From Pseudomonas sp. GD03858 (lineage in GTDB: Bacteria; Pseudomonadota; Gammaproteobacteria; Pseudomonadales; Pseudomonadaceae): DNA of 64,000 nt. Each line of letters starts with the position of its first letter. Position 1 is the first letter of the stretch. This document shows, in pieces, positions 8,299 through 16,609 of this stretch. A program made the translations under genes and the position numbers. The notes under the pieces were generated by a model. The model was not told where the DNA came from. It saw only the letters and a program-made list of their open reading frames with translations, and ran no database searches. The DNA lies in contig NZ_JAOCDM010000015.1 of assembly GCF_029840925.1 (NCBI RefSeq), positions 1 through 64,000 on the forward strand, in the 5' to 3' direction.

Positions 8299-11286
8299 TC
8301 AGAACCGCCATTGCAGGTTGAGCCCCGCGCCATGCTGTTGCTCGCGACTGGCCAGGCGCCCCTGGTAGTCCAGGCTCAGGTCCAGGTCGCGGGTCAACCC
8401 AATCCGTGCCTGCAGTCCAACCAGCGCGGCATCGCGCAAGGCCGGTGCAGTCTCCACCCGGAACGGCAGGTCGCTGCCGGCGAAGGCCAGGTGTTCGCGA
8501 TCCTGGGTCCCGCTCAGGCGATGCTGCCAGCCCAGGCTTGCCGCCAGCTGCAGGTCCTGCCGCGGGCCCAGTTGCCATTGCTGGCGCCCACGCAGGCCCA
8601 GGGTGCTGAGCCAGGCGTCACGCTGCTCATCACCGGCATGCAACGCCGCGGCATCGCCTTTCTCGTGGAAGCCGTCACGATCCAGGTGCTGATAGGTCAG
8701 GTTGAAGAAGGGCTCCAACTGCACCGCCGGCAACGTCAGGCGATAGGCCGCCTCGGCGAACAGCTGCTGGCTGCGGGCATCGATCCGTGCGCGCTGGCGA
8801 CCGGACACCTCGCCATAGGCCAGGTCGCGCCGGACCTCGGCACGGTGCCAGCTGTAGCTGGCGCCCAGGCTCAAGCGCAGCTGGTCCAGGTCGTGGCGGG
8901 CATAGGCGCCCAGGTGATAGCTGTCGACCGTGGCCCGGGAGTGACTGCCCCCCATGCCCAGGGAACTGTCGCTGTAGCCTGCGGCCAGGCCGGCCCGGGT
9001 CTGCTCGTCAAAGTCACGGTCCAGGCCCAGCAGCATGCCGCCCAGGGAGGTGGTATAGGACTCGCTGCCCTGCACGCCCTCGATACGTCCCCAACTACCC
9101 AGGCCCTTGAGCCAGAGCTGGGTCGAACCTGGCTCGCGGGCAGTCGTTGCAGGCCCGTCGCCACCTTGCACGCGCTCACCGAAGGCATCGCGCAAGACCG
9201 AGCCCTGGCTGAGCAGCATCGAGTCCAGCGCCGGGTAGATCTCCCCGGACAGCTGCCGCAGGCCGTCCCGGGCCTGGTCCACCGAGGTCGAAAGCAGCAG
9301 GCTTTCATACACGGGATTGCCCGGCCCCAGCTGCTCCACAGCACCGCCGCTGGCACGCTGGTTGGGTGTGGCGCCGACACTGGCGAACGTCGTGGCGCTG
9401 CGCGTCACGTCCAGTTGCACGCCGTTGGCCGAATAATCGAGCATGGTCCCCAGGAACAGGTAGGCGGGTTGGACCTGGGCGAAGCGCCCGTCGACGCCAC
9501 CCGCGGCCTGCAGGATGTCGAACTGGCGCCCTACCAGGCTGGCTACCGGGCCACCGGCCAACAGGTTCGGTCGCGCCTGGGGCTCCAGGCTGAGATTGGC
9601 GCCAGCGACACTGGCCTGGCCGCCGACGACGAGCCGGTCGCTGGCCGTGGGCGACAGCTCCACCTGGTAGGTCGAGCCCGGCTGCAAGTCCAGGTTGCCG
9701 GCGACACTCAAGGTGCCGATGGAGTTACCCGGAGCCACCACCCCACCGGCGCCGGCAGTCAGGGCGCCGATTCGGCCATTGCCGCCCAGGCTACCGCCTG
9801 CGTTGACCGTCACCGCTGATTGCAAGCTACCGTTGACCACCAGCAACCCGCCATCGATCCGGGTCGGGCCGCGGTAGCTGCTGTCACCGGTGAGCGCCAG
9901 CCAGCCAGCCCCGGACTTGACCAGGCTGCCCTGGTAGACCCGCTGCGCGGCGGCCGCGTCGCGGGCCATGCCCAGGGCATAGTCGCTGCGATCCTGCTGG
10001 CTGGCGCCCTCTGCCAGGCCATGCTCCCAGCCGCGATCCTTGAGGGTCTGCTGCCAGGCCTGGCGTTCAGCTGCGTCCTCGGCCTGCCGCTGCACCAGTG
10101 CCTGATCGGAGATACCGTTGCTCCAGGTATCGCCCTGCCCGCGCCCCAGGTTGACGTCGAACTCACCCAGCAACTGCCCTGGGCCGTGCAACGCCCGGCC
10201 CAGGTCCGGGACGCCCCAGCCCACCCGGTCGCTGGGCCCTTGGGTTGGCCAGCCGTCCAGCTGGCGCGAGGTGGTCAGCAGCACTTGCAGGGCCTGCTGG
10301 TTGTTCAGATAGGGGTAACGCTCCATGACCAGGGCCAAGGCCCCGGTAGCATGGGGCGCGGCCATCGAGGTGCCGTTGTAGGTGGCGTAGCCGCCACCGG
10401 GCACGGTACTGGTGATCGCCGCACCCGGGGTCGCCAGGCACCAGTACTTGGCGATGCCGCACTGGTTGTATTTCTGCTGGTTGTTCTTGTCCAGGCCCGA
10501 CACCGCCAGCCAGTGGCCTTCCAGCTCCGGCTGGAAGTACGGCAGCGCCGAACGCACGCTGGCATTGGCATAACCGCTGTTGCCGGCGCTGAACACGTTG
10601 ATCACGCCACGACGCGCCACGTCGCCGGCGGCGTCGAGCCAGGTGCCCTGCTGGAAGTGCTGGGCGTAGGCCGCGCGCAGGTCGCCCAGGGTCTGATAGC
10701 TGACATCCTTGGGCTGGCTGCCCCAGCTGTTGTTGATGGCCCGTGCCCCGGCATCCACCAGGGCACCGTAGACCGCCTTGAAATACCGCGGATCGGGGTC
10801 GGTGCCGAACAGGAATTTGTCGTTCTTGTTGGTGTTGCCCACGTAGACCTGGGCATTGAATGCCACGCCATGCATGCCGATGCCATCACGGGCAGCGCCC
10901 ATGGTGCCGGTGACATGGGTGCCATGGCTGTCGTTGGCGCCGTTGAGCACCCCGGACACGCTGAACGGGGTGCCGTCCAGGTACTGGCCGGTGGCGGTAA
11001 CCGCGTGAAAACGTTCGGGACTGGCCTCAGGATGGGCGGCATCGAACCCTGAGTCCAGGGCGCCGATGCGCACCCCGGCGCCGGTGATCCCGGCGGCATA
11101 GGCCTGGCTCGCCTGCATGCGCTCCAGGCCCCAGTCCTGCTGGTATTCGGCCGACCGCCAGCTGGCGGGGTCGCCCGGGCGGCCAGTCTCTTGATAGGCC
11201 GCCGCGGCCGACAGCGGCAGTCCGGTGGCGAACGCCAGGCACAGGGTGCCCATCAGCGCCTTGAGCTGATCACATCTCACATCCAT
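8299..11286 (-). CDS. Subtilisin-like autotransporter serine protease (second of tandem pair)
   Basis: This 995-aa paralogue of the downstream gene has the same layout. The signal peptide ends near PLSAAAA (residue 30). The S8 domain has Asp78 (GALDSGFD, the canonical DSG), His121 (SHGTHVTG) and Ser307 (NGTSMAAPH). A beta-helix linker (NGSLQSAVTVNAGGSLGG) and a C-terminal autotransporter barrel ending in LNLQWRF follow. The ATG at 11286 is chosen because AAGGAAG lies 8 nt upstream and it opens a normal signal peptide; the frame itself runs 26 codons further up. The two genes share long near-identical stretches, such as GNPVYESLLLST and the QLSGEI segment, which indicates tandem duplication and later divergence. 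The 88-nt gap suggests co-transcription. Confidence 0.92.
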   Translation of the reverse strand: MDVRCDQLKALMGTLCLAFATGLPLSAAAAYQETGRPGDPASWRSAEYQQDWGLERMQASQAYAAGITGAGVRIGALDSGFDAAHPEASPERFHAVTATGQYLDGTPFSVSGVLNGANDSHGTHVTGTMGAARDGIGMHGVAFNAQVYVGNTNKNDKFLFGTDPDPRYFKAVYGALVDAGARAINNSWGSQPKDVSYQTLGDLRAAYAQHFQQGTWLDAAGDVARRGVINVFSAGNSGYANASVRSALPYFQPELEGHWLAVSGLDKNNQQKYNQCGIAKYWCLATPGAAITSTVPGGGYATYNGTSMAAPHATGALALVMERYPYLNNQQALQVLLTTSRQLDGWPTQGPSDRVGWGVPDLGRALHGPGQLLGEFDVNLGRGQGDTWSNGISDQALVQRQAEDAAERQAWQQTLKDRGWEHGLAEGASQQDRSDYALGMARDAAAAQRVYQGSLVKSGAGWLALTGDSSYRGPTRIDGGLLVVNGSLQSAVTVNAGGSLGGNGRIGALTAGAGGVVAPGNSIGTLSVAGNLDLQPGSTYQVELSPTASDRLVVGGQASVAGANLSLEPQARPNLLAGGPVASLVGRQFDILQAAGGVDGRFAQVQPAYLFLGTMLDYSANGVQLDVTRSATTFASVGATPNQRASGGAVEQLGPGNPVYESLLLSTSVDQARDGLRQLSGEIYPALDSMLLSQGSVLRDAFGERVQGGDGPATTAREPGSTQLWLKGLGSWGRIEGVQGSESYTTSLGGMLLGLDRDFDEQTRAGLAAGYSDSSLGMGGSHSRATVDSYHLGAYARHDLDQLRLSLGASYSWHRAEVRRDLAYGEVSGRQRARIDARSQQLFAEAAYRLTLPAVQLEPFFNLTYQHLDRDGFHEKGDAAALHAGDEQRDAWLSTLGLRGRQQWQLGPRQDLQLAASLGWQHRLSGTQDREHLAFAGSDLPFRVETAPALRDAALVGLQARIGLTRDLDLSLDYQGRLASREQQHGAGLNLQWRF

Positions 11287-11572
11287 GTCGATGACTTCCT
11301 TGTTCTTGTTGTCGGATCGTCCGTTCCTGGACGACCAATGTGTCGCTGCATCGCTTGGCCACAAGCTCGCGGCCCGATCGAGCCGGAGGGGCGCTCGGCC
11401 CTGGGCAGGTTACTTCGGCCTCAGGCCGAGACGGTAGCCTTCGGTTGCAAATATTGCTACCACGTCAAATATTCGTGCAAAACCTGCCCCCAGCAGGCTA
11501 GCACGGTCCGCTTTAACCACCCCGTATGCACTCTGGATGGCATTTATCCTGTTCGAGCTTGTAAAGACTGGA
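11287..11572. other. AT-rich divergent promoter region between protease genes and the AbiE-like module
   Basis: This spacer separates the minus-strand protease genes from the plus-strand two-gene module. It has an inverted repeat GGCCTcAGGCC near 11418-11428, two direct copies of CAAATATT (11448-11455 and 11466-11473) spaced by 18 nt, and a stem GGTAGC/GCTACC flanking the first copy. Base composition falls well below that of the flanking genes. It presumably holds the promoter of the tandem protease genes, but I could not pick a convincing -35/-10 pair. Confidence 0.4.
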
Positions 11573-11635
11573 CTGTAAACCACTTTTTTGACCTGTAAAC
11601 TACTGTGGTTTACAGTTTAAAAAATTGGTTTACAC
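11573..11635 (+). promoter_or_regulatory. Promoter inside a symmetric four-half-site operator
   Basis: There are four copies of an 8-bp half-site. CTGTAAAC lies at 11573-11580 and 11593-11600, and its inverse GTTTACA(G/C) at 11608-11615 and 11628-11635. Each outer copy lies exactly 20 bp from its inner copy, and the two inner copies form an inverted repeat with a 7-bp spacer. A sigma70-type promoter fits inside it: -35 TTGACC (11588-11593), a 17-bp spacer and -10 TACAGT (11611-11616). Transcription would therefore begin near 11623. A dimer or tetramer bound here would cover the polymerase site, so the simplest reading is autorepression by the first gene of the module. Confidence 0.75.
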
Positions 11636-11646
11636 GAAGCTCGGAC

Positions 11647-12666
11647 ATGTCAAATTTACAAGACGAAGCCAAGACCTACATCGAGTCTGTTCTTGGGGTA
11701 ACCGCGCACCTGGAGCCGATGCAAATCAGGGTCCCCTACACTGTCCAGGACAGCTACAAGACTTATGAATTGAGCATCCCGACGGGGAAGAACTCCGCGC
11801 TCAAGATCATGCTGCTGGTCGCCCGGGATGAGGTCGATTACCCAGGCATCGTGAAGCTGCAGAAGCACATCGAGTTGGTACGTAAAGCCACCAACCAAGT
11901 GATCGCTTACGTCTGCAGATCCATGTCGATTCCGGACCGCCGAAGCCTGATCACGCATCAGGTCAACTTTATCCAGCCCGGCTTCCAGATGTTCATACCG
12001 GAGATCGCGCTGGACCTGCGCGAAAGCTTCCGCCAGCGGCGTGAGCAAGGTGAGATTGCCGCCCTCCTCCCCGCAGCGCAGGCCATGCTTCTCTCATGCC
12101 TGTATGCCGGCAAAACCGACGAAGCCTATTTCACCACGAACGCTCTGCTGGGCGATCTCAATTACAGCCGTGTAACGCTCTCGAAGGCCGTGGAACAACT
12201 GACATCGCTGGAGGTGATTACCCCAGCCAAAAGCGATCTTCCCTGGAAGACCTACGCATTCGAAGGATCACCCGCTGAGGTGTTCCGAAAAGCCAGGCAA
12301 TACCTACGGTCACCCGTCAGAAAAACGGTTGGCATTACGCGCAACACCATCCCTATGGCACCTGGTGTATATCTCGCTGGGGAAACTGCTCTGGCCAAAT
12401 ACACGATGCTGGCGGAGCCTGAGCAAGCAGTGTGGGGAATGACCAAGAAAGTGTTCAACGACATGCTGGCGCACCGAGCGTTCGAGGTCGTTGAGTCGGT
12501 GGATGCGATCGAGGAATGGGTGGAGATCTGGGCGTATCCGTCGCTCACCGAAAGCACATGCATAGCAGACGCAGCGTCGCTGTTTCTGAGCTTGGACGAC
12601 GCCCCCGACGAACGCATTCAGATTGCATTGAATGAACTCAAGGAACAGGTGAAATGGTTAGCGTGA
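11647..12666 (+). CDS. Winged-helix protein of an AbiE-like two-gene module (putative antitoxin/regulator)
   Basis: This 339-aa soluble protein is not one I can name. Residues about 138-205 look like a winged helix-turn-helix (a YFTTNALLGDLNYSRVTLSK helix-turn region, then EQLTSLEVITPA). The N-terminal 130 residues match nothing I recognise. The stop overlaps the start of the next gene, which encodes a nucleotidyltransferase. Such pairing is typical of type IV AbiE-like toxin-antitoxin systems, where the DNA-binding partner autoregulates through inverted repeats. The ATG at 11647 is preferred over an in-frame GTG at 11605, because that GTG lies upstream of the predicted transcription start and inside the operator. 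GC content is visibly lower than in the core genes, consistent with acquisition by transfer. Confidence 0.7.
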   Translation: MSNLQDEAKTYIESVLGVTAHLEPMQIRVPYTVQDSYKTYELSIPTGKNSALKIMLLVARDEVDYPGIVKLQKHIELVRKATNQVIAYVCRSMSIPDRRSLITHQVNFIQPGFQMFIPEIALDLRESFRQRREQGEIAALLPAAQAMLLSCLYAGKTDEAYFTTNALLGDLNYSRVTLSKAVEQLTSLEVITPAKSDLPWKTYAFEGSPAEVFRKARQYLRSPVRKTVGITRNTIPMAPGVYLAGETALAKYTMLAEPEQAVWGMTKKVFNDMLAHRAFEVVESVDAIEEWVEIWAYPSLTESTCIADAASLFLSLDDAPDERIQIALNELKEQVKWLA

Positions 12667-13430
12667 AAGGTCTGGACGTATTCGGCCAGCATTTCCGGGA
12701 TTTCCGCGATCGCTACGTCCTGATCGGTGGCGTTGCCTGCGCACTGGCAATGGACGAAGCGGGTGAACGTTTCAGGACCACCAAGGACCTGGACATCGTC
12801 TTGGTGATCGAAGCCTTGGATGCTGGGTTCGTCGCGCATTTCTGGGACTTTATCAACGCGGGTGGGTATGAGATCAGGCAGAGAGGCGGCGAGCGTCCTG
12901 ATCCCATCTTCTATCGGTTCCAAGGCCCGAAAGACGAAGCGTACCCGGCCATGATTGAACTCTTTTCGCGTGTACCTGAAGGACTGGAGCATAAGGAAAA
13001 CGCAACGCTGACCCCGATCCCCACAGGTGAATCGGTTTCGAGTTTGAGTGCCATCCTCCTGAATGAGGACTACTACCAGTTCCTTCTAGCGGGTCGCCAG
13101 CAGAGCGAGGAGCTGACCTACATCAGCGCTGATCGGCTCATCCCCTTCAAGGTCAAAGCCTGGCTCGACCTGTCTCAGCGCAAAGCAAACGGCGAGAGTG
13201 GGGTCGACAGCGGGGACATCAGAAAGCACCGTAACGACGTCCTGCGCCTTTCCGGCCTACTGACCGGTGAAGTGATTGAGTTGTCCGAAAGCCTTACCGC
13301 AGACATGGCGCAGTTCCTTGGGCTTTTGGCAGCTGAGAACATCGACCTCAAATCACTGAAGATCCCGGGCGACCTTCCGACCATTATCGGTCGTATTGCA
13401 GAGTCCTTCGGCCTTCAGGCTGCTTCGTAA
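12654..13430 (+). CDS. AbiEii-like nucleotidyltransferase (putative toxin of two-gene module)
   Basis: This 258-aa protein has the hallmarks of the DNA polymerase beta-type nucleotidyltransferase fold: YVLIGGVACALAM (GG at residues 25-26), then TKDLDIVLV with the metal-binding pair Asp45 and Asp47. This matches the AbiEii/AbiGii-type nucleotidyltransferase layout. The start overlaps the previous gene by 13 nt, so expression is coupled. Some family members modify tRNA or other targets to arrest growth, and others work in phage abortive infection. Which of these applies here cannot be read from sequence. The module sits on the 3' side of glmS beside the expected Tn7 target. Confidence 0.7.
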   Translation: MVSVKGLDVFGQHFRDFRDRYVLIGGVACALAMDEAGERFRTTKDLDIVLVIEALDAGFVAHFWDFINAGGYEIRQRGGERPDPIFYRFQGPKDEAYPAMIELFSRVPEGLEHKENATLTPIPTGESVSSLSAILLNEDYYQFLLAGRQQSEELTYISADRLIPFKVKAWLDLSQRKANGESGVDSGDIRKHRNDVLRLSGLLTGEVIELSESLTADMAQFLGLLAAENIDLKSLKIPGDLPTIIGRIAESFGLQAAS

Positions 13431-13659
13431 GGCGGGCCTGCGCCCCTTCCCGACCGTCAGACCGGGCGCCATGCCTTGGACGCTCACTGCGCATTGAAAC
13501 GCAGGGAATCGCTCACAAGTCTCAGGTGATCCCATGTCAGACCCATGTGCCAGTTGAGGTGCAAGTTACGCCGCACGCATGAAGCGGGAGATTGGAAAGC
13601 CATCTTGAGAGAGGGAGCCAGGCGCGGCTCCCCCTCTGCGACAGTTTTAAATCTTGGAG

Positions 13660-13666
13660 ATCAACT
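13660..13666. other. Predicted attTn7 insertion point downstream of glmS
   Basis: Tn7 and Tn7-like elements recognise the 3' end of glmS and insert about 25 bp beyond its stop codon. The glmS stop (TAA) is at 13690-13688, which places the expected point near 13663. No Tn7-type terminal repeats were seen here, so the site appears unoccupied or its cargo has lost recognisable ends. The position comes from family knowledge rather than from a sequence motif. Confidence 0.45.
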
Positions 13667-13687
13667 CGAAGCCAACGCTGGCGCTGA

Positions 13688-15523
13688 TTACTCCACCGTC
13701 ACCGACTTGGCCAGGTTGCGCGGCTGGTCGACGTCGGTGCCCTTGAGCACGGCGACGTAGTACGACAGCAGTTGCAGCGGAATGGTGTAGAGGATCGGCG
13801 CCAGTGCATCGTTGATGTGTGGCACGTTGATCACATGGGTGCCCTCGCCGTTGCTCATGCCGGCCTGCTCGTCGGCGAACACCACCAGCTCGCCGCCACG
13901 GGCGCGGACTTCCTGCAGGTTCGACTTGAGCTTTTCCAGCAGCTCGTTGTTCGGCGCCACGGTGACCACCGGCATGTCGCTGTCCACCAGCGCCAGCGGG
14001 CCGTGCTTGAGCTCGCCGGCCGGGTAGGCTTCGGCGTGGATGTAGGAGATCTCCTTGAGCTTGAGCGCGCCTTCCATTGCCACCGGGTACTGGGCACCAC
14101 GGCCGAGGAACAGGGTGTGGTGCTTGTCGGCGAACAGTTCGGCGATCTTCTCGACCACGCCATCCATTGCCAGCGCTTCGCTCAGGCGCGCCGGCAGGCG
14201 ACGCAGCTCGTCGACCAGCTCGGCTTCGACGCCTGCTTCCAGCGTGCCACGCACCTGGCCCAGGGCCAGGGTCAGCAGCATCAGCGACACCAGCTGGGTG
14301 GTGAACGCCTTGGTCGAGGCAACGCCGATTTCCGGACCGGCCAGGGTCAGCAAGGTGAGGTCGGATTCGCGCACCAGCGAGCTGATGCCCTTGTTGCAGA
14401 TGGCCAGGCTGCCAAGGAAGCCCAGCTCCTTGGCGTTGCGCAGTGCCGCCAGGGTGTCGGCGGTCTCGCCGGACTGCGAAATCGAGACGAACAGCGTGTC
14501 CGGCTGCACCACCACCTTGCGGTAGCGGAACTCGCTGGCCACTTCCACCTGGCAGGGGATACCGGCCAGGCTTTCCAGCCAGTAGCGGGCGACCATGCCG
14601 GCATGGTAGCTGGTGCCACAGGCGACGATCTGCACGTTGCGCACCTTGGCGAACAGCTCGGCGGCCTGTGGACCGAAGGCCTGCACCATCACATGGTCCT
14701 TGCCCAGGCGCCCTTCGAGGGTACGCTGCACGACGCTGGGTTGCTCGTGGATTTCCTTGAGCATGAAGTGGCGATAGTTACCCTTCTCGGCGGCTTCGGC
14801 GCCTTCGTGGTACTGCACCGTTTCACGCTGGACCGAATGGCCGGCCTGGTCCCAGATCTGCACCTGGTCGCGGCGGATCTCGGCGATGTCGCCTTCTTCG
14901 AGGTACATGAAACGGTCGGTGACCTGACGCAGGGCCAGTTGGTCCGACGCCAGGAAGTTCTCGCCGTGGCCCAGGCCAATCACCAATGGGCTGCCGCTGC
15001 GGGCCGCCACCAGACGATCCGGCTGGCTGGCGCTGATCACCGCCAGGCCATAGGCGCCGTGCAGGCGCTTAACCGCGGCCTTGAGGGCGTCGGTCAGGTC
15101 GGGAATGCTCTTGAGCAGGTGATGGAGCAGGTGAACGATCACCTCGGTATCGGTCTGCGACACGAACACGTAACCCAGGTCCTTCAGCTCTTCGCGCAGG
15201 GCTTCGTGGTTCTCGATGATGCCGTTATGCACCACCGCCACTTCATGGCCGGAAAAATGCGGGTGAGCGTTGTGCTCGGTTGGCGCACCGTGGGTTGCCC
15301 AGCGAGTGTGGGCGATGCCCAGCTGGCCAGCCAGAGGATCGGCGGCAACCGCTGCCTCCAGCTCGCTGACCTTGCCGATGCGACGGCGGCGCTGCAGCTC
15401 GCCCTGCTGGGTGAAGACCGCAAGGCCGGCGCTGTCGTAACCACGGTATTCCAGGCGCTTGAGACCTTCGATGAGGATGGCTGTGATATTGCGCTCGGCA
15501 ACGGCACCAACGATTCCACACAT
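13688..15523 (-). CDS. glmS: Glutamine--fructose-6-phosphate aminotransferase
   Basis: GlmS makes glucosamine-6-phosphate from fructose-6-phosphate and glutamine, the first step towards UDP-GlcNAc for peptidoglycan and lipid A. The 611-aa product has the usual length. It starts [12 protein letters not shown], so Cys2 is the N-terminal glutaminase nucleophile. Two SIS sugar-isomerase domains follow ([19 protein letters not shown] and [20 protein letters not shown]), and it ends [13 protein letters not shown]. It lies 11 nt downstream of the DeoR-type regulator gene glmR. Its 3' end is the recognition site for Tn7-type transposons. Confidence 0.98.
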   Translation of the reverse strand: MCGIVGAVAERNITAILIEGLKRLEYRGYDSAGLAVFTQQGELQRRRRIGKVSELEAAVAADPLAGQLGIAHTRWATHGAPTEHNAHPHFSGHEVAVVHNGIIENHEALREELKDLGYVFVSQTDTEVIVHLLHHLLKSIPDLTDALKAAVKRLHGAYGLAVISASQPDRLVAARSGSPLVIGLGHGENFLASDQLALRQVTDRFMYLEEGDIAEIRRDQVQIWDQAGHSVQRETVQYHEGAEAAEKGNYRHFMLKEIHEQPSVVQRTLEGRLGKDHVMVQAFGPQAAELFAKVRNVQIVACGTSYHAGMVARYWLESLAGIPCQVEVASEFRYRKVVVQPDTLFVSISQSGETADTLAALRNAKELGFLGSLAICNKGISSLVRESDLTLLTLAGPEIGVASTKAFTTQLVSLMLLTLALGQVRGTLEAGVEAELVDELRRLPARLSEALAMDGVVEKIAELFADKHHTLFLGRGAQYPVAMEGALKLKEISYIHAEAYPAGELKHGPLALVDSDMPVVTVAPNNELLEKLKSNLQEVRARGGELVVFADEQAGMSNGEGTHVINVPHINDALAPILYTIPLQLLSYYVAVLKGTDVDQPRNLAKSVTVE

Positions 15524-15534
15524 ATATGTTGCTC

Positions 15535-16302
15535 CTAGCTGATAGCGGCGCAGATCAGGGTGACGCCGCGGGCTTGAATCCGGTCGCGTGCCTCGGCGGA
15601 CAGGCGATCATCAGTAATCAGGGTGTTGACGCTGCCCCAGGGCAGCTCGAGGTTGGGGATCTTGCGACCGACCTTGTCCGACTCGACCATGACGATCACC
15701 TCGCGCGCCACCTCGGCCATGACCCGGCTCAACCCCAGCAGCTCGTTGAAGGTGGTGGTGCCACGCTCCAGGTCGATGCCGTCGGCACCGATGAACAGCT
15801 GGTCGAAGTCGTAAGAGCGTAGTACCTGCTCGGCCACCTGGCCCTGGAACGACTCTGAATGCGGGTCCCAGGTACCGCCGGTCATCAGCAGGACGGGCTC
15901 GTGCTCCTGCTCGCTGATGGCGCGGGCCACATTGAGCGAGTTGGTCATCACCACCAGGCCTGGCTGGCGCCCAAGCTGCGGGATCATCGCCGCCGTGGTG
16001 CTGCCGCTGTCGATGATGATGCGCGCGTGCTCGCGGATGCGCTCCACCGCCGCGCGGGCGATCGCCTGCTTGTAGAGCGAAACCGGTTGGACCGCGTCGC
16101 CCAGCAGTTCCTGGGGCATGGTCACCGCGCCGCCGTAGCGACGCAGCAGCAGGCCATTGGCCTCCAGGGCGGCGAGGTCCTTGCGGATGGTCACTTCGGA
16201 AGTCTCGAAACGCTTGGCCAGGGCGTCGACGCTCACCTCGCCCTGCTCGTTGAGCAAGGCCAGGATATTGTGGCGGCGCTGGGGGGTGTTTCGTTTCGAC
16301 AT
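15535..16302 (-). CDS. glmR: DeoR-family transcriptional regulator GlmR
   Basis: This 255-aa DeoR/GlpR-type regulator has an N-terminal helix-turn-helix ([39 protein letters not shown]) and a C-terminal sugar-phosphate-sensing domain ([16 protein letters not shown] and LFIGADGID). It sits directly upstream of glmS on the same strand, as the P. aeruginosa gene called glmR does, and so probably tunes amino-sugar synthesis. The ATG at 16302 (MSKRNTPQ) is the family start, though no strong ribosome-binding site precedes it. A further 13 codons upstream could only start at TTG. Confidence 0.85.
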   Translation of the reverse strand: MSKRNTPQRRHNILALLNEQGEVSVDALAKRFETSEVTIRKDLAALEANGLLLRRYGGAVTMPQELLGDAVQPVSLYKQAIARAAVERIREHARIIIDSGSTTAAMIPQLGRQPGLVVMTNSLNVARAISEQEHEPVLLMTGGTWDPHSESFQGQVAEQVLRSYDFDQLFIGADGIDLERGTTTFNELLGLSRVMAEVAREVIVMVESDKVGRKIPNLELPWGSVNTLITDDRLSAEARDRIQARGVTLICAAIS

Positions 16303-16408
16303 GTCGGTTTTAAGTTTCGATTCGAAAGATAAGTGGTGCAATCAAAACCTAAGATGGAGGATTCGTCAAGTTGCCGCTGCGCTGTGGATAGTTTTTCTCT
16401 GCCCTGAC

Positions 16409-16539
16409 GCGGTCCCTGTAGGAGCGGCCTTGTGTCGCGATGGGCTGCATAGCAGCCCCAGGATCTCAGCGCCAAGGCAGAAATAGCTAGGGCCGCTTTG
16501 CGGCCCATCGCGACACAAGGCCGCTCCTACAGGGACCGC
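16409..16539. repeat. REP inverted pair (REPIN), GGCCTTGTGTCGCG family
   Basis: A 37-bp sequence at 16409-16445 recurs as a perfect reverse complement at 16503-16539. The core is GTAGGAGCGGCCTTGTGTCG, a P. putida-type REP. The pair lies between glmR and glmU, upstream of the glmU terminator. Together with that terminator it fills most of the 307-nt gap. Confidence 0.9.
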
Positions 16540-16554
16540 GATACGGCACCCAAT

Positions 16555-16586
16555 AAAAAGCCGGCTTATTCACATAAGCCGGCTTT
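16555..16586 (-). terminator. Rho-independent terminator after glmU
   Basis: A perfect 13-bp stem (AAAGCCGGCTTAT, 16557-16569, pairing with 16574-16586) closes a 4-nt loop. On the minus strand it is followed by a U-rich tail. It lies 24 nt past the glmU stop. Confidence 0.85.
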
Positions 16587-16609
16587 CGATCGAAAGTGCT
16601 GTGGATAAC

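Noticed and set aside
11605..11646. Upstream GTG start for the winged-helix gene
   Set aside because: The GTG lies inside the operator and upstream of the predicted transcription start near 11623, so it could not be translated from that promoter.
13600..13655. Hairpin GGGAGCC/GGCTCCC after the nucleotidyltransferase gene as a terminator
   Set aside because: The stem is good but the nearest T-run is more than 10 nt away, so rho-independent termination is not convincing on either strand.
13440..13690. Tn7-type terminal repeats beside glmS
   Set aside because: I looked for the characteristic TGTGGGCGGACAA-type ends and found none in this interval or upstream of 11640.
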